A stretch of DNA of 64,000 bases, taken from positions 29,385,351 through 29,449,350 of the forward strand of contig CAMZMU010000115.1 of the NCBI GenBank assembly GCA_947311845.1, in the 5' to 3' direction. This stretch comes from Poa pratensis (Eukaryota > Streptophyta > Magnoliopsida > Poales > Poaceae). Positions 12,838 through 24,261 of this stretch are shown here, piece by piece. The position numbers were made by a program, and so were the translations under genes. Numbering within the stretch: the stretch's first letter is position 1; every line of letters begins with the position of its first letter. The notes below the pieces were generated by a model. The model had not been told where the DNA came from. It did no database searches and was given only the letters and a program-made list of their open reading frames with translations.

Positions 12838-13136
12838 GGTGGAAACTGATGAAAATCACGAAAAAATCATGTTTAAAATTGCAGTTTCATCCTCAAAATT
12901 GTTTAGAAGTTATGAAAATAACAAATGCAGCAATAAATAGTAGTTGTAATGTTACTATTCATTGCTGAATATGTCGTTTTTATAGCTCTTAAACTATTTC
13001 GAGTTTGAAGTAATTTATATGCCTATAGAATTCTATAATCCCAACATAATAATGTATTTTTTGTTGAGAATTTTTAACTTTTAAACAAGATTTTTTCGTG
13101 ATTTTTATCAATTTTCACTGAAAGTTGGTTTCCACC
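12838..13136. mobile_element. Foldback MITE with long inverted ends
   Basis: The left end (12838-12878, starting GGTGGAAAC) and the right end (13079-13136, ending GTTTCCACC) are inverted repeats sharing the core AATCACGAAAAAATC. The right arm has about 17 extra bases that the left arm lacks. The interior is AT-rich and non-coding. A related right end occurs at 18,480-18,604. Superfamily not assigned; no target duplication identified. Confidence 0.7.
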
Positions 13137-13636
13137 GGATACTTTCTCGCTCCTTGATTAAAAAAAATTGCTGGAGAGATTGTTGACATTTTTCCATGGA
13201 GATGCAAAGAAAGGGCGATCTTTGAGGAGATGCGTGGCAGGTTTCGGGCGGTGAAGCCATAATTTTTTTTTGAGGATGTGGGCCGTGAAGCTTTATAAGC
13301 GTGTGTTTGGATGCCGACCCAAAGGTGAGTCGAGTGGAACCATCCCTAATATGCATGCGTTTGGTTGTGAACTCGCGTGGATTGATCCGCCCACATGCAG
13401 GAATAAATATACCCTTGAGATGCTGAGCCAAAAGGTTCCTCCAAATCGGCCGCACCATTCGGCCCCGTTTTGCTAATTATGTGGACCGACACATAATATT
13501 CTCTCCCTCGCTCTAATGGTCGTCGTGCTCGTGCTAATCACAGCGAAGCCACGGGACGGCCGGCGGGCTCCTGCCTTCTAAACGCGACAATAGCAACGCC
13601 ACGAGATGACCGGACACCACGGCCGAGCACGCGTCC

Positions 13637-13876
13637 ATGGCGGAGTAGCTGGACGAGCTTGGAGATCCGCCCATGGCGGAGGAGCTTGACGAGCTTGGAG
13701 ATCCGCCCATGGCGGAGGAGCTTGACGAGCTTGGAGATCCATCCATGGCGGAGGAGCTGGACGAGGATGCTTTGGAGGGAGGAGAGCCATCCATGGCGGA
13801 GCAGCTGGACGAGGTTGCTTGGGAGGGCGGAGAACTGTCCATGACGGAGGAGCTGGGCGAGGTTGCTCGCGGTGCT
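13637..13876 (+). repeat. In-frame 36/48-bp tandem repeat
   Basis: Six units each begin ATGGCGGAG or a close variant, at 13637, 13673, 13709, 13745, 13793 and 13841. Spacings are 36, 36, 36, 48 and 48 bp, all multiples of three. Read on the plus strand the units give MAEELDELGDPP and then MAEELDEDALEGGEPS-like blocks. The first unit has an in-frame TAG (GCG GAG TAG). Confidence 0.85.
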
Positions 13877-13954
13877 CCGGCGAGTCCGTCCGCTCGTATT
13901 CCATCCAGCGTCCGCCACGGACGGAAAATAGGAGAGCAGTTAATGACGCGTTAA
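13673..13954 (+). CDS. Hypothetical acidic repeat ORF, 93 aa
   Basis: An open frame starts at the second repeat unit and ends after 93 codons. It is made almost entirely of acidic repeats (MAEELDELGDP..), then a short tail. No promoter or domain is recognisable. The minus strand is also open through the repeat with Ser-rich readings, so coding is not established. Confidence 0.2.
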   Translation: MAEELDELGDPPMAEELDELGDPSMAEELDEDALEGGEPSMAEQLDEVAWEGGELSMTEELGEVARGAPASPSARIPSSVRHGRKIGEQLMTR

Positions 13955-14149
13955 TGGCTTGCTAATCAATTTCTATTAAATATGAATTGAATCACTTCCT
14001 ATTCCAACCGGATCAAAGTCCTCCAAGCAAACAAAAACCGGATCATGAACATGTGGACCATCCCACCCCTAAAATATGGTCCATCCGATTCCATCCACAC
14101 TGATTCCATCGACCAAACACACGGTAACTGAAGGAGGAGGTCGTGACTC

Positions 14150-14963
14150 GTGAGGCCATCCCCTCACTGTGAGGCTGTGAGCCGGCCCAACAGAGCGACA
14201 GCGAGAAGGACCCTTCATTGGGGGCGTTTCCTATTTATCGACCAGTGCGACGATAGTGCGGCGTCGCACACCCCGGCTGGAGAAGGAGAGGCGCGAGTGG
14301 GCCTGGCCCAGTTCGTTGACGCCGTGCAATGGTGGCTGCCGGAGCTGAGGGAGAAGACGGCGCGGCGCGGCAAGGGGAGGGGAGGGGAAGGGAGGTGACG
14401 GCGCCGGAGACGAGTCGGCGGCGGGTGGGCGACGCGGCTGGCCGCGGCGGCCGACGGGGACGACGAGCCAGGAGCGAGCCGGAACGCCGGAGACGCGGCG
14501 GAGGCGAGCAAGAAAACTTATCTTCGGGGGTGGGGGGTGCCGGCGCGGTGGAGAGCTCGCCGGAGGTGGGGGGGGGGGGCTTTAGAGGGAAGGTCGGGCG
14601 GCGGCGGACCGGCGGTGGGCGGCGGTTGGGAGAGGGCGGGGCCGAGGCGGCGCGGGTGGCGGTGGCAGGCGGCCTGGCCGGTGGCACGTGGTGGCGGGGG
14701 AGCAGTGGCGCGGCGAGGTGAGGAGGAAGTGCGACGAGGGGAGGAGGAAGAAGGAGTGGCGGGCGTGCGACGCGACGATAACGTCGCACGGGTCGACGCA
14801 TTTTAAGCCATCTGGAAACCAAAAGCCCAAAACCGAAGGCTCTGCAGCTGCGGCCCTGCCGCGGCGTCGCCTCCTTCTCACTCCGGCAGCATCTCCCGGC
14901 GATCTCCGGCGCCCCCTCGCCTTTTTCTGCTGCCCAGGGACCGCCACCACCGAACCCCATCCC
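14150..14963 (+). other. GC-rich upstream region of coiled-coil gene
   Basis: Strongly GC-rich and purine-skewed, with an 11-base G run near 14,569-14,579. It probably holds the promoter and 5' UTR of the gene starting at 14964. Long open frames on both strands overlap each other and have no domain. Confidence 0.4.
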
Positions 14964-17620
14964 ATGGGGGCTTCCGAGTCTCTCCTGGCCAGGCAGCCGC
15001 ACCAGCAGCCGCGACCGCAGTGGGCGGACGAGATCACGACGGTGTCCGACGGCCGGCGCGACGCCGCGGACGAGGACCCCCTCCTCCGCCGCATCCGCGC
15101 ACTCACCATCGTGAGAACAAATCCTCGTGATTGGGATTTTTAAGGCCCCGCCGCTGTTGAGTGGTCAGCCAGCAGCGGGCTCGGACACGGAGCTTAGCTT
15201 CGCTGACATCCTTGTCCGGAAACCTTCTACTGCGTCCTTGGCCGCCTCCGGTGAGTGAGTGCCATGCTGCAAGGGTAGGAATTTGTTGATGCAAACCGAT
15301 ACTCGGAATTGGGCAGAAATTAGTAGGAGCTCATCCATGTTTTGGTAATTGTTTGTAGGTAATATGAATCCAAATCTGATGTTTGAGCTTTTCGCTATGT
15401 ACCGTGAATGGCAAGAAGACATGGCCAAGGAAATTAGTGGAAAACAGGTAGGTAGGAAATTTGTTTTATGACATTTTTGTAGATCTTTTTATGACATTTA
15501 GATGTTCATAACCATGTTTTGAATTTGAAACTCTCTGACATGATAGATATGATGCAAGTTTCATTTATTTCTCTACTAAAATTTCCAAAATGCCTAGGGG
15601 TGTCAATCAGGGACGGGTGCACCAGATAATCTCCCCTCAGTGATAAGCCTAGATAAATGCAATTGCGATTACTTACATGTTAGGTCTTTTGATTGTCGAT
15701 GCTGATTTTGCTTTCATTGTGATACTGAAAAATATTGAGATCATATAGATTACTGTGAAACATGTTGTATTACTACTTCAGCATCATAAATAAAATACTA
15801 TTGGCATAATTGATACTTCACTGGTAATGAATTATGAACAATTGCAATTTATGCACCATGTATGCTTGATCTTCACTGTTCTGATGAATTTAGCACTTGT
15901 AATATTTATCACTAGTGGCGGCTCCAGGTATTGGAGGATCAGTAGTCATTGTATTTTTTTCTCAATGTAACATATGAACTATAACAATTGATAATGAAAT
16001 ATGGATAGCAGGTGCACAAAATAATATGGTGGTACCTGTTTTTTTGATCAAGTAACAATACATAATACCATAATTATGAATACTGCAAAAACAAATTTGC
16101 ACTGAGGCAATACCTATATATTGAAGAATTGATATAACTCTGCGATCTCCTTGTTGGAAGAGATTGATGACATCCTCATCATTTATTTGATTGAATAATT
16201 CTCTCTCAAGAAATGTAACCAAACAATTGTTCAAGTATTCATCACCCATTTTGTTCCTTAGCTTATTCTTCACATAGTTCATTGAGGAGAATACCCTTTC
16301 AACACTAGCAGTAGCTACTGGTAGAATCAACACCAACTTAAGAAGCTTATAAACAACATAATATTGCTCTTTTTTTTTTTGTCTCGATAAGCATTACTGA
16401 AAGCGCACATAGATTCTTCAAGGCAATATAAGCATAACCGACCCTCCCACAAGGAAAATATGCTACTGCCAGCAGCTCTCTTTTTCTTCATCTACATTAT
16501 AAGGGGAAATTCAGGAAATTAAAATTTTGCCGGTTGCATCTATGTAGTAGAGGAACAATGAAACAAGGGCAAAACATGCACTGCTGCCGCTGCGTACCTG
16601 GTCGCCGGGGCCGTGGCCACGTTGCTGTCTCCCGTCCCCTGGCTGCTGCGCAGACTGCCTCCGTGTCCCACAATCGGCTTGCCGCTAACTAGTCGCAATC
16701 GTTTCAGTTTGCTAGGGCTCCGTCCGTGCGCGTCGAGACGTGGAGATCGAAGATGAGTGGCGGTGTCGCCAGCTAGTAGTTATGGGCTGGGATGGTGCCT
16801 GGGTTGTAGTGGCCTATAGGCTGTATGGGCCATATATTACATATAATTTGTTTTTGACCGGGATCTTTGGTATTCCTATAAATACATCCGAATACCCCCA
16901 GCGCCTCCCCTGTCTATCACACGTTAAACTGATAGCTTTGCTACTACCTTTTACTTGGGTTCAAAAACCATTGGCATCGTTCGAAGGATGCTCTTTAAAA
17001 GTACGATAGATAACTTAACTGGTAAATTCAAGTTTCTTGTGGTGAATATTTATTAGTCAGAAGATAGCTGAAGAGATTTGGTGTTAGAAATGTCTAACTC
17101 ATGTCTTGTATGTTTCTGTGTTGACTGTTTTATGGAGAGGAGTTCTATTATATTTACATATGTTGCAGGGAGAGATAGAGAATAAGATAGAAACAGCGGA
17201 TGCATTGGCTGTCAAGCTTCTCCAGCGGTTCAGTTACTCTGTTACTTCTATGAGATCAACCTCGCACAATCTTGCTGAAGGTAACAAATGCAGTGTTTTA
17301 TTAGATAGATAACAATCAACCTTTACCACATCAAATCTGTCTGAGACATAAGCACTACCAGTAATTTGAGAATGGCATGGAGATATTGGAACTATAAATT
17401 GACATTGCTCTACGAAACATTCACAGTTCATCCACTTCAAGTGGAAGTTGGTGAATTGAAGGGCAGGTTAACTGAAGTAATAAGTAACTGCGACGCATTG
17501 TGCAAGAGGATCTCTGCAGAAGGGCCAGAAAGTTTGCGAACGTCTGTTCAACCTTTCACCACTGGGAGTGGGAGACTGGATTTGGGCGGTGGGTCCCTTG
17601 ACTCAAAACAAGATCCCTGA
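14964..17620 (+). CDS. Conserved plant coiled-coil protein, 207 aa, 5 exons
   Basis: Exons by GT-AG reading with consistent phase: 14964-15110, 15169-15250, 15359-15447, 17169-17280, 17427-17620; 624 nt, stop TGA. The protein starts MGASESLL, has an SFADILVRKPS segment, then NPNLMFELFAMYREWQEDMA, and a likely helical coiled coil from about residue 106: EIENKIETADALAVKLLQRF, then VHPLQVEVGELKGRLTEVI. The C-terminus (from about ISAEGPESLRTSV) is Gly/Ser-rich. The last acceptor was set at 17426 because it gives LAE-VHPLQVEVGELK, which matches what I recall of plant homologues. I do not know its function; the size and heptads suggest a subunit of a small coiled-coil complex. The long intron 3 contains a hAT element. 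Confidence 0.8.
15913..16912 (-). mobile_element. hAT transposon remnant in intron 3
   Basis: The left end TAGTGGCGGCTCCAGG and the inverted right end CAGGGGAGGCGCTGGGGG are related terminal repeats that fit the hAT pattern YARNG. The flanks TTTATCAC (15905-15912) and TCTATCAC (16913-16920) are a 7/8 match to an 8-bp target duplication. At 1,000 bp it is internally deleted and keeps only the transposase dimerisation region. Confidence 0.85.
15962..16363 (-). pseudogene. hAT transposase C-terminal fragment
   Basis: The minus strand reads YKLLKLVLILPVATASVERV, then FSSMNYVKNKLRNKMGDEYL and NNCLVTFLERELFNQ, the hAT dimerisation domain of TTF-type/ZMYM1-like plant transposases. The catalytic DDE region is absent, and it sits antisense inside the intron of the coiled-coil gene. 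It cannot make a working transposase. Confidence 0.9.
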
Positions 17621-18120
17621 AGATACGAATTGTTTGTTTGTCTGAACTGCTGGTGGCATAAAAGCTGGAAACTTAGTTAGAACACGTAAGATACCTAACA
17701 ACGTGCCTGGATCGGATTATTGGTCTCCTTTTGTTGGACTTCAGTCTGTCCTGCTGTGGTGCTTAATTGCGCTTGTGTACAGGTGCGCGGTGTGTATGTC
17801 CAGTTGTAATATCATAAATCATAGGTCATTATTAGTTCATGGCTTTCATATCTTTTCCTTTCTAATGAGAAACTGGCTTTCTGTCCTTGACTGCACTTTA
17901 AGTTCAGTTTTAGTCGAAACTCCAATGTTATCCAGAAAAGTCTTGAGGATACTGAAATAACTGCTCATAGGCTCTTCATAATTTTTGTTCATGTTAAGAA
18001 TATGTGATAGGTTCTGTTTCATATGGGAGTTTGTTTTACAGGAAGTGCAGAAGTTTTGTGTGTTCTGCAGGAAAAATAGGAAGAATTTGATTTTTTAAGA
18101 AGAACGAATCATATTCCCAA
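17621..18120 (+). other. 3' UTR and downstream of coiled-coil gene
   Basis: Contains no domain-bearing frame. The 3' UTR probably ends before about 18.1 kb; no single clear poly(A) signal could be chosen. Confidence 0.4.
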
Positions 18121-18394
18121 CTTTTGGATAGGCACAGGGTTGCATCGTAGGTTCATAATCTAGGCAAAAATGTCTATGCTTTCTAAGAAACTAAACATGA
18201 GCCTAATCTCAGAAGAAAGTCTAATGGAAGGCTCAGCATATTATGATATTATCTCACCCTTCTGCCTCTAGTCAAGAGCTTTAGTCCCAAAATTTCTGCA
18301 TTTTCGCTGTACAACATCCAAAAGAATCTATTCACACTCAACTATACTCCTAATTCGAATGTAATTGCGTGTTAGTGATGTTGAACTTTACCAT

Positions 18395-18604
18395 TGAAAC
18401 CATTTTCCAAGATGTATTTTGACTATACAAATTTAATTTAAGTAATTTTTAATTGTGTTACAAATTTGAGTTTTAACTTACAAATTTACATGTCTACGGA
18501 ACTCTACCTTCCCAACGTATTGCATTTTTGTTGAATTTTTTCAGAACTTATAAACATAACTCTTTCATGGTTTTCACCGTTTTCCACCGAAAGTTGGTTT
18601 CCAC
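18395..18604. repeat. Related MITE end (degenerate)
   Basis: The tail ending 'ccgaaagttggtttccac' (18,586-18,604) and upstream AT-rich text repeat the right half of the foldback element at 12,838-13,136. I could not find its left end. Confidence 0.5.
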
Positions 18605-19752
18605 TAGATATTTGCTACCCAATGGCGTGGCCCATTAAACATATATTGTCTATATTTGATACAAATAATGTCAGAACTATCCAATATACTATATAATATT
18701 AAATATATTAAAGTTCACTTTCATAGGTCAAAGAGGAAAGGATTAATACTCAACTGAGTTCTCAATATTTACATATTTCACGCTATTAAATAAGTAAAAT
18801 AATTGTCCACGCTATTCTTGAGATATGTTTTTGTAAAAATCGCATTTTTTTTTACCATGACACTATGAGGCAAAAACCCTACATCAATTTTATTCCAAAC
18901 AGGCAAATGTATTTAAGTAGATACATGGAGAAGAGTAGAACAAGGGCTTGTTGTAGATGCTTCTTTCTAATCCTATACACAATCAAGGATATGTCATGAA
19001 TAAAATTTCTCCATCCAGCTAAAGAAGGCTTCAAATGCTCAAAATCACGAAATATGTGTAGTACGTAACACTATTCAATGGAATACTCAATATTTATGTC
19101 ACAAAGAATACAAGGTTAATAACAACAATTTTTCCATATTTCAACGAGACATGTTTCAGTTTTTAGAAATAATGAATATATAAATTGATCCATACTATAA
19201 ACTGGTCACGTATCTACGAAAATGTTTATGTTAAAATGAATACTAGATAAAAGAACGAAAAAACTAAAAATATATGTTCGAAAGAAAAATAAATAGAAAA
19301 TGGACCTATTGATAAATACATCTAACCTTCATGCACAACATGATATCGGCTCCTACCTCCCGCCTTTAACGGATGGTATGCCCGACATACGACCCATGCA
19401 TACTTTTAAATGTGCGCTCTTGTATTAATAAGATCGTAAACAAATATTTTATAAAATAATATATTAAAATGATTTCATATGGAAAAAATATTCACTTCTA
19501 TAGAATATTCGATGTACATTAAATAAAATATTCGATGTACATTAAATAAAATATTCAAACTACCCTTATTCATGTAAAAATAAAATACTTTATGCCGTGC
19601 AAAAGGAAATAAAGAGTGAATAAATAAAAAAAGGAACAAAAGGGGGAAATTATATAAATAGAAGAACTAGAAAAGTAAATAGGAAATATAATAGATAAAA
19701 AAAGGAAAAATAGACTAAGAAAACAAGGAAACAAATTTGGGCCGGCATATTA
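18605..19752. other. AT-rich spacer
   Basis: No genes seen. It includes a 23-bp tandem duplication (ttcgatgtac... at 19508 and 19531). Confidence 0.5.
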
Positions 19753-20215
19753 GTACTAGCAAAAAATCCGTGAAGATGCCAAAAGGGCCCCGGGTTAGTC
19801 TACAAGACAAATGCACTAATTTATAAACTACGATAAATACGTAGGTAGATGGAACTTTTCTACTCTCTTCGATTCATATTAATTATCGTCAAAAAGGGGA
19901 AATGACTATTTTTTCCATCACATTGTGGTCAAAAGTGGGTGAGAGGGGGGTGGTGGCCCCCCTCCCTCGACTTGCACTAAGCTCTGCCAATATCGGGTTT
20001 TTAATTTTGCCCCTGGGCCTCAGGAATTCAGAACTAGCACAAACCCGTGAAGATGCCAAAAGATTGTGATGAAAAAAATAACATTTGGTACTAGCACAAA
20101 CCCCTGAACAATCCAATAGCGCCTCGGCCTAGTCTTGCAGACAAAGGCACTAAGTCATAAACCGCGATAGATGCTTACACAGATTGAACTTTTCTATATT
20201 CTCTCTGGTTTGCCA
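19753..20215. repeat. Diverged direct repeats of ~125 bp
   Basis: Copy A (about 19,753-19,880) and copy B (about 20,091-20,215) share 'actagca', then a 'tagtct.ca.gacaaa.gcacta' block, 'taaac..cgata.at', and 'gaacttttcta'. A partial third copy at 20,034-20,065 repeats 'cccgtgaagatgccaaaag'. Family unknown. Confidence 0.6.
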
Positions 20216-20505
20216 ACTACAAAAGGTGTAAAAACTTCAAAAGGTTGTTTCCGTAAAAAACTACAAAAGATTGTGATTTGAATCTGAAACATATATACTT
20301 ACAGCGGTCTGATTATATATGTGACTCGTACCAAAATCATATTGCACTCTTTTCGATGCAGCTATTTTCTTCTTCTTGTTTGTAGGCATATTTTAAAAGT
20401 ATATTTCATTTTCTCGTGCATTCTAAGCATGCTCAATGAGGGGAGCGAAATAAGGAGATCCGCCCTGGTGGAGATAACACATGGTCTATACCTTGATAAA
20501 ATGTA

Positions 20506-20765
20506 CTCACCCCCATTAAAACAATAGAAGTTCTCTGGTTTCTCTAATACAACCATATCTAAATTTGACCAATCTTATATAATAATATGTCAATATCTAC
20601 AACGTCAAATCTATACATTTTGTAAATATATTGTACGGTGCATTTAATAGATCCAAAATAGTGTTCTTGATGTTGATTTTTTTTACAAACATAGTTAAAC
20701 TTAACCTAATTTTACATAGGGTAAACCTAAAAGTTCATTTTTTTTGCAACGAGGGGAGGAGGGAG
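20506..20765. mobile_element. Stowaway-type MITE (diverged)
   Basis: Begins CTCACCCCCATT and ends AGGGGAGGAGGGAG, flanked by TA on both sides (20504-5, 20766-7). Length and ends fit Tc1/mariner-derived MITEs of Triticeae, with several mismatches in the terminal repeats. Confidence 0.55.
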
Positions 20766-20767
20766 TA

Positions 20768-21283
20768 ATCGTGTCCATCGACATATTGGCAAATGATTTA
20801 TTCACATCGCCGACACAGAACCAGCATCAACTATCTGTGTGATAATCACGAGTTGTTCAAGGATATCAACATGCACTACATGCGACGCTTTGTCAAGGCA
20901 ACTTTCAAATTTAACTAGCAAAGCATACGAGCTATGTGCCACCCATTGTTTGGTTGGACGATCCATTGAATTATCTCATTCTCTTGTTGGTGGGTGCGTG
21001 ATGCATAACCTTTTTTTGTTCTCAAGTAGATCGTACAATATTTTCAATGATCGCTAAAGCATCAACAGATTCATCATAACAATCTTGTGGAAAATAATAT
21101 CCCTTTTTGACATGAGAGGTTCCTTTGCTCACCTTGGTTTTGTCGGCAAGAAAAACTAACACACTTGATCCTTTTCAAAGAGAAAAAAAACACGTGAGCA
21201 ACAGCTGAACTGAGGAAGCAGATTTTCTTGGCGGTGGTAATTGAGGCTCAATTATTGAGCAAGGTCGATATTTGTACCTTGGT
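20768..21283. other. Spacer, nothing recognised
   Basis: A 72-codon open frame at 20,839-21,057 has no known domain; nothing else is visible. Confidence 0.4.
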
Positions 21284-21737
21284 TTTAGCCGTTCTACCAA
21301 ACACACTGTTGCTTGAACTGATGGAAGAAAAGCTTGCCATTATTCTCGAGACGAGGGCAGCGCTACAATCCGTGTCAAGTGTTGTGCTCCGTACTCCATA
21401 GCTCTGAGCGACAGGTACAAAGATGGTTAAATCGGTTGGTCCAACTCCCAGCTATGGCCCACCACGAAACATGCATGGCGATGCACGCCAGGTGTCCGAG
21501 CTATCCGCGCCTGCGTGTCGCCTTCCTAGACCAAGTCGTTGCCAAGTCAGCAAAATCCGGCCCACAACTCGACCCATCGTCGGTTTAACCACACGAACCC
21601 CATGCCGTCCCCATACTCTAGGAACGCAGTGGTCGAGCTCCTACGAGAGGCCGGTGCGTGCCTAGGCTGCGCCATGTACTCTACGTGCAATCCAAAAATC
21701 GCATGGGCGGCACGCGCAGTCCCGTGCGTCCCATCCA
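21284..21737. repeat. Large direct repeat, copy 1
   Basis: This matches 26,341-26,830 at high identity, starting 'agccgttctacc' and ending 'cccgtgcgtcccatcc'. Relative to copy 2 it carries a small insertion (atccgtgtca) and lacks about 60 bp near 21,390. In both copies one plus-strand frame stays open through NAV(V/L)ELLREAGACLGC and AMYSTCNPKIAWAARAVP, but no family is recognised. Confidence 0.85.
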
Positions 21738-21801
21738 GTACAAGAGGTTCACCTCTATGCCATTGGCAGCTCTCTAGCATCAATTTAACTAGTTGAATTG
21801 A

Positions 21802-21820
21802 GCGCGGCGTCACGCCGCGC
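21802..21820. other. Perfect GC hairpin
   Basis: GCGCGGCGT-C-ACGCCGCGC is a perfect 9-bp stem with a one-base loop. It lies 65 bp after the end of direct repeat copy 1. Confidence 0.7.
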
Positions 21821-22229
21821 CCTTCGCTTGAATTTTTGTGTATAGCTTTGTTAGCGCTGGTTGTCACTTGTAATGGATTGTACTGTTCGAATATATACAC
21901 TGTGATGGTGATGTACTATCTATGAAGCCAGCATGCAACTTTATAATAAATAACACGATGATGGCATCATTTCTCTGAAGCGTCACAATTTTGATAGCCG
22001 TAGAAAAAGATCTAGAGGCAACACCGCTGCCAAAGACGGGAAATGTAGCAAATACGCGAACTGGTTATTAAAATTAGAACCACTCTAGCACAGGAGTCAA
22101 AAGACTTTAGACCATTGCCAGAAAACACAACAGATATATACACGGTGAGGAAAAACTGGAACCATGCAACAGAAAATACATAAAAAATATAACATATAAG
22201 GATACAATGCATCTAAAAATCATTTTAGA

Positions 22230-24060
22230 TTAAAAATCATTAAAGCTAGTATCGGAAACCGAAAGATCCAAAAGAGTATTCGCAAAATAATCATCAGGTA
22301 TAAACACTGCCTGCACACTGGCAAATACTTCATGATAAACTATATTCCTATTTTCAACAGTTGGCTCTTCATCTCCACCAAGAGCAAGTACTTTTAGCCC
22401 CTCTTCATCTTCAGCGGCAGGTGGGATTTCGATCTTCCACCAAGAGCAGTTGGCTCTTCATCTCCACCAAGAGCAAGTACTTTTAGCCCCTCTTCCTATT
22501 CCTATATTTTACATAGCAATTTGTTTATCATATTAAATGAAAAGAATCAATGGCTCATATAAACTACTTGCTGATCCGAGCAATTATCCAGTAGCATTGT
22601 CATACCAACTTATTTAATTTCAGTAAATCTGTTTGAGATTACAGTGATAATGTAACAGGTTCAATTAAACCCCTAACTATCTTTCCAAGAAGTAATCATG
22701 GTATCCTTATATCATCTAAGACCGTCCTATCGGTTAGAAGAATAAATCACAAGATAAACACATAGGACATCGATGGAAACAACTCACTTTGGAATGCCTT
22801 ACCAACTAATCTTTGAAGTAAAAAATAACATTGTGAGCTTTTACCCTGAAGTTTGCTGCAAAGAAGCAGATAAATATTCAGTACGGTAGATTCAGCAATT
22901 GCAAATTTAAGAAAACATAGTAGAATAGATTGGCTCTTCATCTTCAGCGGCAGGTGGGATTTCGATCTTCCCAAGTCATGCACTTAAGGAAGAAATAAAG
23001 CAAAAAAGATATGGTTTTCATCCATTTATGCTCAATCCAAAGGGAGGACAGATGTAAAATTCAATAACCAGTTAAATATACATATCGCTATACTATATGC
23101 ACACCACTTAATAAGAACTTAAAAAAAATGTCGAGCATTGTTCTACTCTGTATTCAAATTTATCATGTTCATTTAAAGGCTTGAGCTATGTTCTGCAGGG
23201 GAGGAGTAAAGTTTCATTGTTGCAAGAAAAATATGTTACTTCTGTGTCTATCAAGATAATGAAGTAAGAAGAGTTTAAGTGTAAAAACTCACATGATCCA
23301 ACTGTAGGCAGCAGGTTTTCAGGAACTCATTGATGATTACAGACTAAAAACGAAGCCTCTCCCTAATCTTTGTTCCCTCTGAGCTGGAAAGCAAACATAT
23401 TAAGATTACATGTAGAAGACCTCAGTTTTACCTGTAGTACCAAGTAGCAAGCTTCAGTTTTACCTGTAGTACCAAGGAGCAAGCAGATGAGCCCACTGCT
23501 TGTATAATGACAACGGGTAAACTGACAGTGTTCTTGACAATGATTGCATCAGCCTACATGAGGTAAAAAAAGGAATTGCCTCACATTTTATGAATAATAA
23601 ACTAACAAAGGGAAGACATGTTCAGCATATACTCCCTGCCAAACAGTACACACGGAAAACCGGGAGAAGTTCCATTTTAGCTCACAGAAGCATAGAGCTT
23701 CCAATATCTCATCGTTACTGACCGAGGAATTATATGCTTCGTTGATTGAATATAGAAGGGAAGATTATGATATGTAATTAAGAAAGAGAATAAGGATATT
23801 ATTGACCATGGGAGTTCAAGTAGTAAATGAATCTAGATTTGGTTGAATCAATAGTAGACTTGTACCTGATCGATATGTTCAAACCAAGTCACAAACTAAC
23901 CTGTGATCACTTCAAAATACACACAAATAAAGCCAAGTTAAATGAATGCTTTGACATGTCATAACTGATTTTTTTTTATCAAAGACATACCTGAATCTGG
24001 ATTGTTACTTTTTAGATAAGCAAAGAAGCGAGTGACCAACTGATCTTCAGGGACGGCATT
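22230..24060 (-). pseudogene. Exon fragments of an unrecognised minus-strand gene
   Basis: Several short frames on the minus strand read like real exons bounded by splice-like sites. They are 23,989-24,058 (NAVPEDQLVTRFFAYLKSNN), 23,467-23,557 (ADAIIVKNTVSLPVVIIQAV), about 23,293-23,380 (IRERLRF-stop-SVIINEFLKTCCLQLD), 22,941-22,985 (KIEIPPAAEDEE) and 22,230-22,440 (LALGGDEEP.., VFIPDDYFANTLLDL, then stop TAA). At least one internal stop and an out-of-frame 89-bp duplication suggest decay. I cannot name the family. Another possible exon at about 24,262-24,325 reads REASLNLFLFNQCDNY. Confidence 0.4.
22361..22496. repeat. 89-bp tandem partial duplication
   Basis: 'ttggctcttcatctccacc' and the next ~27 bases recur at 22361 and 22450 (period 89). 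The 'cagcggcaggtgggatttcg' block inside also recurs about 538 bp away at 22,948. Since 89 is not a multiple of three, it would break the exon read through it. Confidence 0.8.
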
Positions 24061-24261
24061 GGCTGTAATATATAGAGCAAATAACAAAGATGGAGTTTCT
24101 AAAGGCAAGAGGCAGAATAATACTTGAGAAGAATCTGCAACGTATTTTTCTTCAAAGACTAACCATAACAATTTGCAGCTAATACCTAATAGCAGGTAGG
24201 CGACAAAAAAAAGAGCTTCCAATTTCTTTTTTCTCTAAGCATAATGAACTGCATAGAGTAG

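Larger units (their letters stand above)
13300..14125. other. Possible inverted-end unit around coding repeat
   Basis: GTGTGTTTGG at about 13,302 and its inverse CCAAACACAC at about 14,112-14,121 bracket the tandem repeat below, and both sides carry 'ggaaccatccc'/'ggaccatccc'-like text. The inverted match is only about 10 bp and no target duplication fits, so this may be coincidence. Confidence 0.25.

Noticed and set aside
13302..14121. A Harbinger-type MITE around the MAEELDE repeat
   Set aside because: Inverted ends agree over only about 10 bp and no 3-bp target duplication fits.
14235..15109. Long minus-strand frames of 255 and 175 codons
   Set aside because: Products of GC richness opposite the first exon of the coiled-coil gene; Pro/Arg low complexity, no domain.
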